The notes below the pieces were generated by a model. That model saw nothing but the letters and a program-made list of their open reading frames with translations, made no database searches and was not told where the DNA came from. The position numbers were made by a program, and so were the translations under genes. This document shows, in pieces, positions 52,750 to 64,000 of a DNA stretch of 64,000 nt. The stretch covers positions 3,928,501 to 3,992,500 of the forward strand of contig NC_092575.1 of the NCBI RefSeq assembly GCF_037975245.1. Direction: 5' to 3'. Each line of letters begins with the position of its first letter. Position 1 is the first letter of the stretch. The stretch is from Apostichopus japonicus (taxonomy: Eukaryota > Echinodermata > Holothuroidea > Aspidochirotida > Stichopodidae).

Positions 52750-53935
52750 TATTTAAGAAGATGATAAAACTTGATTCCTGTCAAGATGGAATTGAGTCGG
52801 TAGGGGTTTGTCTTCTTTTTCTATTTTTATATTGAACAAGAAAATTAAGTACAAGAAAAAAAAGAAAGAAAAGAAAAATGGAGAAATGAGAGGTATCGTT
52901 AGAAATCACTTGTGGTAAATGGACAAACCATAATGTGTTAACATTTTACTCCAAAGTTGTATTTTTTTTCCACTTGTGAAGGGATTATTTAACATAAATG
53001 TTTCCATATTGTGAAGAAAGAACATCTCGCTTACAAAAAGCTATGTGGGTTGATGTTGGACATTGTGGAAATTATTCATATTTAAGAGGAATAAGGTAAA
53101 AACTAAAACCCAGAAGGGATTGGGTTGGTAGAGTTTGTCCTCCTTTTTGAAATTTTTTGAAAAAAGTGAAGGAATGGTAACGTTAAAATGATGTGTGGTA
53201 AATGGAAAACCATTTTGTTAACATTTTGCTCCAAACACGTCATTTTTTTGCACTTTGTGATGGGGTTATTGAACATTGAATATTCTATAAGAAGAACATC
53301 TCCTCTTACAAAACAGATGGCTAAAAGCTACACCGCAGAAATCATTCGTATTTAGGAAGAAGAAGAAGATAAAAAAAAAAAAAAATAAAGCCCAGATGGA
53401 ATTGGGTTGTCTTCTATTTCTATTTTGAAATGTAAAAACTGAAAGAAAGAAAAAAAGAAAAGAAAAAAATGGAAGTTGATACTATACAAATTACATTTGG
53501 GAGAAGATATTGTTAAAATTTATTGCAAAGTTCAATATTTTTTTTCTTCACTTTGTGAATTCAGGTGTTATTATTATAAATGTTTGAATATTGAGAAGGG
53601 AAATCACTTCTCCTTTTACAAAAATGATCACAAAAAGGCTATGTGGCTTTAATGTATATTACACTGCAGAAACCAATCATATTTAAGACGATAAAACAAA
53701 AGCCAACATGGAACTGGTTGGCAAGATTTGTCATCTTTCACTATTTTGAAATTAAAAAATTTAGGGGAAAAAAATATGAAAAAAGTGATATTATACAAAT
53801 GACCTAGATCGGAAAAATAGATAGTCTTTTAATTTTATTATCCCTTTTTTGTCGAGAGAAATGTCTCTCTATATTTTTGAAGAAGTATCACAGAAAGCTA
53901 TGTGGCATTAAATGTTTGAGACATTCCCTAAATTT
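52750..53935. repeat. Degenerate ~270-340-bp tandem repeat, four units
   Basis: Units begin near 52752, 53081, 53351 and 53692 with TTTAAGA followed by an A-rich run and a (C)CAAGATGGAATTG-like block. Each continues with TTTTGTCTTC..., an A-rich poly-purine section, a GTTAACATTTT...TTTTTTTC block, CACTTTGTGA, and AGAACATCTC. The order is conserved although the sequence has drifted a lot. Confidence 0.75.
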
Positions 53936-54593
53936 TAATGTTCCCCGCATAATCTAGTCGAATTGCAATGCAACATTTGGTCAGGTGAGGCGCCGGTAAA
54001 AGTCACTCCCAGTGAAGCAGAACAACTTTCCATTTGAAGTCTTGGGGAGCCTCTGATCAACTATACAGAAAATAAAGAAATGCCACATTTCATTTGTTCA
54101 ATTCATAATGTAGCAAGAGTTGCGTGCATACAAAACTACAAAATCAGTAAAGAGAAAAAAAAGTAAAAGAAAAAAGGTAAAATGCATTATTTTGAGGCAC
54201 ATTAGTGACAAAAAATGTATTGTATACTGTAGGCTGACATTTTTTGTGTGAAGGCATATTTATGGATGGGAGTACAATGGTGATGTGTTTGCTTTCAATT
54301 TGACACATAAATTGTAAATTTGACTGAATTGCTGTTAAGGATATTTAATAAAGGTTCCCCAACAACTGGGTATTTGGAATAAAATGTTTCCTAGGCATTT
54401 GGGATTCATTCAGGCTAGGTCAACAGGAATCGGTACTCTGTAATTCTGTTTGTCTGTAAGGAAGTCTGTCTTACATGAAGTCTGTTTGTAAGGAAGTCTG
54501 TCTAATCAGTCTGTTCCCAGAAACAAATTGCTTGATATACACCAGGAATTTATGATGTTTACAAGGGTTAACATCACAGACTTTTCTCATGAT

Positions 54594-54620
54594 AATTAAT
54601 TAATTAATTAATTAATTAAA
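54594..54620. repeat. (TTAA)n microsatellite
   Basis: Six to seven uninterrupted TAAT units. Confidence 0.95.
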
Positions 54621-57600
54621 TAACCTTCCAATTTGCTATAAACTTCAGTCTCCCTGTGTTTAGAGTTTAACAAAAATCCTGTGTGAACTAGTCTATAAGG
54701 AATATTCTCATACTGTGAGAGGGAAAAATGGAAAGAATAATGTTGCTGGTTTACAACACATATTGTTTGTCAACAGAGAAGAACTTCAGATTAGATTTAT
54801 TAGTTTAGCCATTGAGTGGAAACCAGCAATATTCAGCAGTCACGACCTTTTGAAGACAAGGTTGGGTAGTTAATCTTGCTGGAGTGTTTTGACGTACAGT
54901 AATAAAAGAATGTACCTCTCTCTGGAGGGAAATGTTTCATTATTCATTCAAAAGATGCTTAGAATATGAGCCAGTGGGCGGTTGAGAATGCCTTTTTCAA
55001 ATTCGTTCTGTGTAGGAACCTTCAGGTGTGATTGACATTTAATGCACAAACTTACCCAAATGGACTGTCAACAAATCTTGAACTCCATTTGCCGTATTTT
55101 GTGGATCATTTTCTAAAAATTTTCTAACTTTCGCTCTGTTACATGTTCTACGTGTTCTTAATTCTACGTGCCTTGGGTGCGTACCGTAATTCATGTAGTC
55201 TGTAAAGTAGGGTTTATTGCAAGTTTCTACATTGAGTAATGAAAGAATGTTTAACACTTTCTAAACTTGAAACGCATAGAATTTGGTTCCTTTGGATTCT
55301 ACACGTCCTTTAGTTTGCCCACATTAATTAATTGGTCGCCGATATCAAAAGTGACAAAAAAATTGTTGAGGAAGAGAAACCAAAATGATGAATACTAAGG
55401 TGATTTTTCAGAATGTCAAACAATTTGTAAGTGAACTGTATGTTGTATAAATTGTATGAACCTCAACACAAAAAAAAATGGTGTGGGGGAGGGGGGGGGG
55501 GGGAATGCATGAGATTTGGAAAATATGATAGTGTCTGTCAAACACACAAAATATACAGTTCATTGGATATCGTTAAGGATATCTACATGGTGAGTTAAAA
55601 ATATCTTTGGATATATATGAAAGAGCTTGTCCAACCCAGGCAATTTGGTGTCGTTTTAACTTAAAGCCATGGATGAGAGGGGAAGGGGAAAGTGCAAAAA
55701 AACAAGAAAAAGGGAAGAGGCTAATAAAGTCTGACCAAGACCATTTTTGCTCAGAATGGGAAAGAAGGAATTATGTCTGATCTCATGGCAAATGAGCTAT
55801 TTTCTTCTGACTTTTTTTAAATTAATATTTATGACAATTTATTTATTACGTCAATGCAGAGTTCATGGTTTACATTGTCAAATATTTATCCATGTCTGTC
55901 TACACTCTGGACAAAAATATAAGTTACATTACAAAACTTATTCCATATATCTATTACTTAAAGTTTCTTTTCCGTTTGTTCAAGTTTTTCTGTTGTGAAA
56001 GTGGGATGGTCCTTGCCAATTAGCCATGACCAGTTGGGCATTATAGCAACGAAAGATTTGTTCAGTCACTATGGTAACACTTCTTTTTTTTACCAGCTGT
56101 TACACATTTTGCATATATACTGCTACAGTATGTACAGGCATATTTACACAATTCTCCTGTACAACATTTAAATTGAGGTTAATACATCCAGAGAGCTAAT
56201 AGTACATATATGGGAGAATGGGAGGGGTAGGGAATGTTCTTAAGCAGCTTCATACACTAGAAAAAAGAAACATAATTAGTAAAATGAGTTTTCTAGACTT
56301 GAACCTATCATAATCTTGCCAGTGTGTAAGGGCAGTGAGAATCATATATATATTCACAGATTGTTAGCTTTTATGCAATGGGAAGGTAAAGAGGCAGCAT
56401 GTAATTTAAAAAGAAAAGAAAAAATAAGAGGCCGTACTATTAGTTTTAAATACTTATTTCTTCTTGCCAATATTTCGAATGCAAACAAGGAACACCTAAA
56501 AGTCCTGCATCCCTTTGTTGAAAACTTTTACTGATAACTCTAACAACTAGAACCAAACACAGCGCTTTCAATTCACCATAGCTGTGTATCATGAAGGGAG
56601 AAGATATTGTGTCAGTGACATTGTCTCAGTGATCATCGCCAGAGCCGAGGCAGGGAGGTGGAACTAAACATTCCATTGACTTCCACACAAGACTTTGTTG
56701 GTTGTTGGCGAGATGGAGCATGAGAAAATTTACAGTGTGATATCAGTTTTGTGTAATGAAAGTGAAGGTGTTATCAAATTAAAAAAGAAGTTGTGTAATA
56801 AAAACTTTGAAGAAGAAAATGTGTGCTAAGTTGCTAACTATTTGTTACAAAGGATAGGGTAACCTTGAAACTTGTTCAGCCATTCATTTATTACAAAACA
56901 TAGAATAAGTGAAAGTTAATAGTGCCAGAATTAAAACTGCAATACCAGCACTTCATAACTTACAAAATATAAGCATACTTATCTAACCATTGCCAGTGAT
57001 TTTATAAAATAGAAATGAGGTTTAGAAAAATATGAAGATAAAAGAAGAAAAAATTAGTCCTCTGTTTGAAGATGAGAACTCCACAGTGGCTATATTAAGC
57101 CTATAACTATGATTTTTAGCTGATTTCCTAAATCTTGAATGAATGGGCTACGACAACTGAGTCATACTGTGACGGCATTTACTCAATTGGTGTATACGTT
57201 TGTAAGTTAAGATTTCAAATTTGGAGATGTAACATTTCAATTTTAATAAAAAAATCATATTGAGATCTAGTTAAAATAGTTTGGAACACTTCAACTATTG
57301 GTATTATATATTATATGATAAGATACCACAATTTACTCTTTCAATAATTGTTAAAAGTTAAGATATAAATTATTCATTGAACTTAATGTAAAATAACCTC
57401 AAATGGTCCAAATCTTAAACGTGCTTACCGTTGTCACCTAGGAGCAATCAGATGCAAATTGGGAATCGTTCGATGGTCGTTATTGCCCCAAAATATGCTA
57501 GAATGACAAGGAATGACCAATTATGGTCACCTCTTGCAATTTTTTCACCGACAATCGGACAGGAATTTTTCATCCTTTGAATCATTAAGATATTCAGTCT

Positions 57601-60592
57601 ATAATTTATTTACTCATACTTTGGGAAAATTTGAGCAATGTTTGTGTAGTGATTTTTGGTGACAGTTAAAAATCTTCTGTACCGTATACAATGTGTAACA
57701 TGATCAAAATTGAAAGATGCTTTAGGTAAACCGAGGAATAAATAGCTGTTTGTATGGCTCTGTTACTTGTCTCATATAAGATATAGTCTACTATGGTTCC
57801 TTTGTACAAAAACTGCTATAAGTCTTTGCACTTGTGTGGAAATTCTGCTCGGTTTGCATAGCATTTTGCAATGCGAAACCAGATAATTTATTCCCTTTAA
57901 CATGATAAAAATTGTTGGGCATTCCAGATTAACAATGTACATTTATCTTTTAAGCTCACTGTATTACCATCAAAAAGTGCTCAAAACTTTGAATTCAACT
58001 ATTTTAAGAATGTCTGTATATAAATATCAAAGTTTAAATATCTGTGACCGGTGTTGGCCTTTCTAGCAGATATCGTTATTTTGGGAAGAAAGGCAAAGGC
58101 ATATCTTTGGCATTAACGAAAATATTACAGAAAGAGATTGCAGAAAAGGGACACTAACTCAATTATTGAACATATATACATATTAAGTAAAGCCTCCACT
58201 GTACTAACATATAACAATACAAGTCAATTACAATGAGATTTGCTGCTTCAGTTTAATTGGGTATTTAAGTGTAGCTGTTATTCAAATTTGAAAATTATTC
58301 ATTTACTGTTATGTGCAATCTTCAACAAGGGATTAATTTCGGTTTCAGGCCCCAGTTCGAGAGTGCGAACTGGGGCCCTGCACTCTTACTTCATTAAAAC
58401 TGCACTTGACACAAAGCCACATAAATAAAATATAAATAAAAAAAAAAAACATTCAAAACTCTGTAAATGGCTTCCTTACCTGATTGACAGTTGTGATCGA
58501 TGGCTCAAATGTCAGAACCAACTCTTGGGGGGGGGGGGGGGGGTTCAAAGGACCTTAAATGAACCCACTTATGGCTATGCCTCTGATTAATTTGATCTGA
58601 ACCGATACTCAATGAACATCTCATTTGGTCTTGGTATAGATATAAAACTATTCAACTTCTCATACAAATATAGCTTTTGTGATGTTGCATTTCTCATCTG
58701 ATTCCCTCTTTTCCATTCATCGATATTATTTGAATGTTCTGGGAGAAGTTAAATCTTGTACTTATGGTAATGACTTTAATCTAACAAATAAATTAAAAGA
58801 AAAAATTTACAGTAAAATTTGTAGCCTTATCTTAGATGTATGCAGACAAATTTTGTTTGGCAATTTTCGAATGCTCTGAAGTTGTTCCCTATCAGTGAAT
58901 ACTATGGTTCCTGTGAAGACAAACTGCTATAAAGTTTATCTTAACACTTGTATAGCAACTTGACTATTTTGTATAGCATTTTGCTACGTGATAGTGATGG
59001 TGGTGATACCTGATAAATTATTCCATGGTATGGAAATATACTCTATGCCTGTGTCTATAACTTTCAAAGATATTTGGGGACTTGCTGTACCCCTTCCATC
59101 TGTAAATATTCATCAAAAAGTCACGGTAAGTTATTGTAAAAATGGTCCATAATTTATTGACATTGAGTACCTTCATGTTTCACAATGTAAAAATTTGTAT
59201 TTTGAGTATTCCCTTGTTATTTGGCCTCATATTTAGCAATACAACTGAGTATTAAGTGTCGGACATGAGAATGATGACTTTTACTGAGAAACATTTCTCA
59301 GAATTGAGTATAACGTCTAGACTCACATACTTTGATACCAACCATGGATTCAGACAAGGCCAACTGGAAAGCCAATTACACTATTTTTTTGATCGAAAGG
59401 AAACCTCTTTTTTTTTTTCATTTTGTTTGGATTGAATTAATTGCAGAGTGAAATGCAAATATACTTCTTTGAATAGAATTGCCTGGATTGACTACAGTAA
59501 GTAGAAAACCATGTCTTACTGCTGCATTTTTGCCACACATTAGCTATTTAAAGATATGACTTAATACTTAACATTTTTATAAAATTCATGTTTAAAGGCA
59601 GTTAAATGGTTCTGTTCTCATCTCATTGAACAAGATATGGTTAATATTACCAGTATATGGATGACTTAAGTTCATGCCTCCATCTCATAAATAGGTATTT
59701 CTGTTATTGTTTCTTTCTTCCATTCTTAAATCTTCCGGTTTTATGTTTAACTGCAAATTTGTTATTCCATGGGATCCTTTGACTGACAACGATTTTAAAC
59801 TTTTAAAGGTTTTGACATTTAAATGTGCAAACTTATTTTAGTTATGATAAAAATGAACTTTTTCTAAATTCTTACAGAGTAATCAACAAGGGAGTACATT
59901 ACTCATTTAGGCAGATCGTATAAGACTGTGTTGATATCTTCTACTGTTGTAAATTATTCCTTAGCTCCGGTTTGTATTTTACAGTCATCAGCGAAATTGA
60001 ATATCAAACTGTGCAGGATTATTTTGTAAATCAATTTTATGGTTGCTTGTCAAACTTGTTAATTTTGATTATATACAGTTTAAACTGGTGAATGTTTCCT
60101 ATATATATATTGTGATTACAAAAGGTTCACATCTGTAAATGAAAGGAAGGAAAAGATCTCTCCTTAGATGTGACCACCGATTGAGATATATATTAGCTAT
60201 GCAATGTAATATTTGGTACTCTTTTGGAAAATATGTAACATCAAAAGTTTTCAGTTGGTTATAAATTAATATTTAATTACGTTAATTAAATTGTTAAATT
60301 TGATGGCGTGTAATATTTAAAAGCATAATTGTAGATATTAAAGTTTTTAATATGTGGGTTTGAATGAACAAGGCTGTAATGTCTCTGATATTAATTTGAA
60401 ACATTGCAGTCACTATATCTCAAGTGTTATTTGGTGACATATAGGCTATACACTTATTGTTCCACTATCATAGGCACTCCTATTCGCTGGATGTAGTACT
60501 ATGGCCTAAGGTCATAACAACATCTTTAACGGCTACCAAACACTGCAACTTACAGGGCAAATTTCCAACAACACTGTCATATTTGTGTTAGG
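54621..60592. other. Non-coding stretch
   Basis: Very AT-rich. Short open frames without family resemblance. Poly-G runs near 55488-55503 and 58528-58545; a 12-bp perfect hairpin at 58348-58377 is listed separately. Confidence 0.5.
58348..58377. other. Perfect 12-bp inverted repeat (hairpin)
   Basis: GGCCCCAGTTCG, a 6-base loop and CGAACTGGGGCC. It is GC-rich in an otherwise AT-rich area and is followed 60 bases later by an A-rich AATAAA-containing tract. No function can be assigned. Confidence 0.7.
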
Positions 60593-60665
60593 TATTAGCT
60601 CAAAGGTTAATGCCGGTGCCTTCCAATCATAAGGTCCCCGGTTCGAGTCACTCCAAGATTAATGT
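60593..60665 (+). mobile_element. tRNA-derived SINE head (candidate)
   Basis: TATTAGCTCAAAGG resembles a polymerase III A box and GGTTCGAGTCA (60640-60650) fits the B box, at tRNA-like spacing, with a CCTT...AAGG anticodon-like stem between. The acceptor and T stems do not pair, so it is not a working tRNA. The following ~170 bases may be the SINE body; no clear tail or target duplication was found. Confidence 0.5.
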
Positions 60666-62639
60666 ATGTCGTTCAGTTACAGAGTTGTTGACAATTGACA
60701 ATCAATAATCATGGACTTTAAATATGAATCTAAGAGACTGACTTCGTTCAGCTTGCGACTTTATAAGCCAACAAGGCTTCTCCGCGAGTTCCTGCTTGCA
60801 GGAGGATCTAAATACATACATTTGTGGTCGTCATAGTTCAGAGTAAAAGTTTAAATACAATATTAGGCAAACATATGTTTGTACTTAATATAATGGCTGC
60901 TGTATTTATTACTAAACATAAAGAGGACTAGTCTTGCCTGATACAATGTACTAAAGGTCATCATTATTGGGTTCCAAATTTTAAGCATGCATGCTACTAA
61001 TTTGCTACAAGTTCTCAAAAGTACTTTTCTAAAGGTCCTGATAGTTTCCAAATTATCTCCAGACATTTAGAGTTGTTAACATAGGTAATTAAAAAATGCC
61101 TCAGCACTGTGGGTTTAACTACTATTAGAATGTTGTTGAATGTTGAGCATGGGTGACCATTGACGGACATTCCAGCATATTTGGACCAATACTGATGACG
61201 TTTAAAGAACCACTTGTGGGCATTTTTACCTCTTCAAAATTCTGCCGGGTGAAATCTTGCATTATTGTCCATAAAACTCAAGTTGATTTTTTTGTCAGCG
61301 GTCCCTTATTTTGTTTTTGTGAAATCTTCAACGGATTGATGGAAAACTGGATTGACATATTATAAGTCAGCTAAACCTATTAGAAGACCATTACAGAGAT
61401 GGGATCTTAAAAACAATTATAACAAATATAAAAATAATGGTATTAAGCACAAATGAGGAAAGTTTGTCATTTCATCATCAAAGAAAGGAAAAATGTAAAA
61501 AAAAAAATGTACACATTGTTTTCAAATGGAATATAAATTGATTTTAGCAGGTATAGATGGGCCTCTTTGTATGTTATTGTTGTTTCAACGAAAAGAATCT
61601 CGAGTTTAGGGTTCTGTACAACTGCATATATTGGTATTCTCCCAAAGTTTTAATATTTTTTAATTTTCTCCTTGACAATCAAATTTTTTAAGCTTTTTCT
61701 TAAGTTTTCCTTTTCCTTTTGGAGACTTTTTTTTTTTTTTTTTTTGTAGAATCATTTTACATACCATCATGGTGATATTACTGGTAGGGCATTCAGCTGT
61801 ATTGACTGTGAGAATTACAGACCTTATCCCAAAGTGATGGCTTATTTAAAAAAAAAAAAAAAAATGTTCAGTTTGAGAAAGATTTTTTTTGGCAGAGATT
61901 GGTAAAATATTTCTCATCATTGATAAATCTCAGGTGCTTTATATTGCTATTTAAAGGAGACTTGTAAACCAAACCATGATTATCACATGTGATGGACATG
62001 CTCAATGAAGAACTTCCTCATACTGCTTACAGCTAGAAAATTTTCACCAAGGGGTGTTTCCTGATATATGCTAACACAAAACTGCAAAAGTAAGAAAGTG
62101 CCCACACAGAGCCATAGTTGTGATTCATTACTTTCAATGTTACCCTTTAATTTCCTAGTACATTTCCTTAAATTTTTGCAAAGGTTGCAAATATTGTTTG
62201 CAAAATTGAACTTTAACCAAACTTTTCACACCTGATGATTGTACTTTGATGTGACAATTCAAACTCATGTCCCTTTTTTTGGAAATCTGTTTTTTTTTCC
62301 ATCAGTTGTGGGGCAAGTTGTTCATTGTAAGCATGTCCCTCTGTAGTATATATACTGAAGGTGATATTGAGTCTCCATTAAGGCTGTGCTGGTTACTATG
62401 GCGATAGAGCCTAATATATTTCTTTCATTTTGTGTACCAAAAGTGTGTGCCACTTTTGAACTAAAAAAGAGTAATTTAAAATAAACTTTCATGTCTCAAA
62501 GAATATTGTCAGGATCTTTCTGTGCCATTCATTTTCTTCACTTGTAAAGGAATGGGCTGTGTATAGTACAATTGAATATGTGACTTATATTTCTTATATA
62601 TATATTTTATATTTCTTTTGTGAATAGGCTGTCTGTTTT
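60666..62639. other. Non-coding stretch
   Basis: No gene recognised. Poly-T near 61728-61745 and poly-A near 61848-61863. Confidence 0.5.
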
Positions 62640-62700
62640 GTCTCCTTATCATCCCAGAAAGTCATAGAAATGAAGGCTGGTGTGGGTTTAGAATAACTTT
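62640..62700. repeat. 61-bp exact direct repeat, copy 1
   Basis: Starts GTCTCCTTATCATCCCAGAA and is identical over 61 bases to 63011-63071. Flanks differ on both sides. Confidence 0.95.
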
Positions 62701-63010
62701 GCAACACAGAGGTTTATCTAATTAGATGGGAGATGGCTGTGAATAATTTGGAAGGTCAGCACTTCATGGAAAGTTCATTTGGAAACTCCTTAGCCTGCAT
62801 GAATTTGGAGGTAAAATATTAACAATGCCTAAATGCTTTTCTACAACTGCATGTTACTGTGTAGTCTTGGGTCTAATTTTGAGAATGTGTCTGTTGCAAC
62901 CATAGAAAAAAAATTATATTACTTGGTCTTGATACTGCACAAATGGCCCCTGATGTGGCTGTTGACGTGCAGTCCTTCGAGTTTTGCTTAATGGTGCTGC
63001 TGACTTTCCA

Positions 63011-63071
63011 GTCTCCTTATCATCCCAGAAAGTCATAGAAATGAAGGCTGGTGTGGGTTTAGAATAACTTT
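63011..63071. repeat. 61-bp exact direct repeat, copy 2
   Basis: Identical partner of 62640-62700, 371 bases downstream. Confidence 0.95.
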
Positions 63072-64000
63072 AGTACTAGAGTATTTTCCAGTGACCCCAA
63101 AATTGACCCCAAAATTGCCAAATATGTTCCAACAGCGATAACCTTTGAAATGTTTCCATACATTTTCCAGTTTTGACATGTTTCTTTACATAATACAGCA
63201 TGACTTTGACCATCTGAAGAGAACTAGACAGTGCTTAATTGCTTTCAAACTAGCCTATTAAGTAACAGAGGCCTATACTGAATGTACCCACATAAAATAT
63301 TAACCTAGCCCAACGTTAGGCTCTAACACAGTACTTAACCCCCCTTTAATACATCCACTGGTCTTACTCTTAACATGCTAGTTGCTACATTGACATTTCC
63401 AGCGTAACTCAATGCATAGTTTATTCAAAAATTAAGCCAAGCCACTTGAAAGTTTCTGAAAATGTCATGCACATTGCTTTCATGACTTCCTTCCAAATCG
63501 GTCACTTTATCCTCTATGTCACATGCGTGGTACGATAAACTCAGTGGCCTAACCTGTTCGTTATCATGTGAGGCTTACACAATATATACTGGCAGTGTTA
63601 TTTACTTTAGTCCATAGTACTAGCCGAGTTATGCTACTATTAGCAATGTCACTAACTAGCCTAACTTAGGCTTTAAAGGTTAATAAGTAGAAACTGTAAG
63701 GCTATACCTGGCAGATTTATCTTCACGCGTGTGGAGTAAAATGGTGGTAACTGTATCTTTACTGAGATCAGCTCCATTGAAATTGTTTCTTCACTTCTTT
63801 TTCATTTCGTCATTCCGTATTGGAATTCTGCAATGCGTTGGGTGCAATATTTCATAACATGCTTCATACGCAGTGTACATGGTATTGCGAAGATAGATCT
63901 GTGGTTGTGTGATGATTTGCATTAATCCCACTATCTAGTGATCAATGACTATCTATAAACAGAACCAAATGATATGACTTTCATTATATTATAACAACTA
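63072..64000. other. Non-coding stretch to window end
   Basis: No gene recognised. Several TAGCCTAAC-type motifs. A 38-codon ATG frame at 63740 is too short and featureless to call. Confidence 0.5.

Noticed and set aside
55488-55503. Poly-G runs (also 58528, 21164, 16294) as G-quadruplex sites
   Set aside because: Single homopolymer runs also arise from polymerase slippage or assembly; nothing indicates function.

Overview
The window reads as AT-rich nuclear DNA from an animal. Genes are split by long introns with GT-AG boundaries, coding density is low, and short non-autonomous DNA transposons, decayed LINE ends, minisatellites and poly-G/poly-C runs are common. The proteins closely resemble human SNAP29, BCAS3 and C20orf85/CIMIP1. 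AGGCCTAGG-type motifs are scattered through the non-coding DNA. I infer an invertebrate deuterostome, most likely an echinoderm such as a sea cucumber; no ribosomal or mitochondrial sequence is present to confirm this.

Layout. 1-20.8 kb: no gene I can name. It holds a ~94-bp tandem array (4.04-4.62 kb), four hAT-type MITEs in two families (5.3, 12.8, 16.3, 18.9 kb), a 184-bp-period duplication (9.1-9.5 kb) and a LINE 3' tail (13.7-14.0 kb). 20.85-22.4 kb (+): a complete two-exon CIMIP1/C20orf85-like ciliary gene of 158 codons, with another hAT MITE in its intron. 26.34-30.21 kb (-): a complete three-exon SNAP29 gene (255 codons); its first intron carries a 141-bp duplication, one copy of which is split by a PIF/Harbinger-type MITE. 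30.8-35.3 kb: the interval between SNAP29 and BCAS3, with two hAT-like elements and a LINE remnant. 35.33-51.70 kb (+): a complete 19-coding-exon BCAS3 gene (890 codons, phases consistent at every junction), with several minisatellites and a LINE remnant in its introns. 51.7-64 kb: BCAS3 3' UTR and intergenic DNA with a degenerate ~300-bp tandem repeat, a possible SINE head and an exact 61-bp direct repeat.

How the genes relate. SNAP29 and BCAS3 lie head to head, start codons about 5.1 kb apart. In mammals both act in autophagy: BCAS3 (with PHAF1/C16orf70) at the phagophore, SNAP29 (with syntaxin-17 and VAMP8) in autophagosome-lysosome fusion. Whether the arrangement matters functionally is inference only. 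CIMIP1 is unrelated to that pair; it belongs to the proteins that line the inside of ciliary doublet microtubules.

I found no bacterial-type operon, CRISPR array, phage or evident new multi-gene system. The best leads are the mobile elements with readable target-site duplications (one with an empty-site paralogue in the same intron), the higher-order repeat beginning next to a BCAS3 splice donor, and the X-box-like motif upstream of the ciliary gene.
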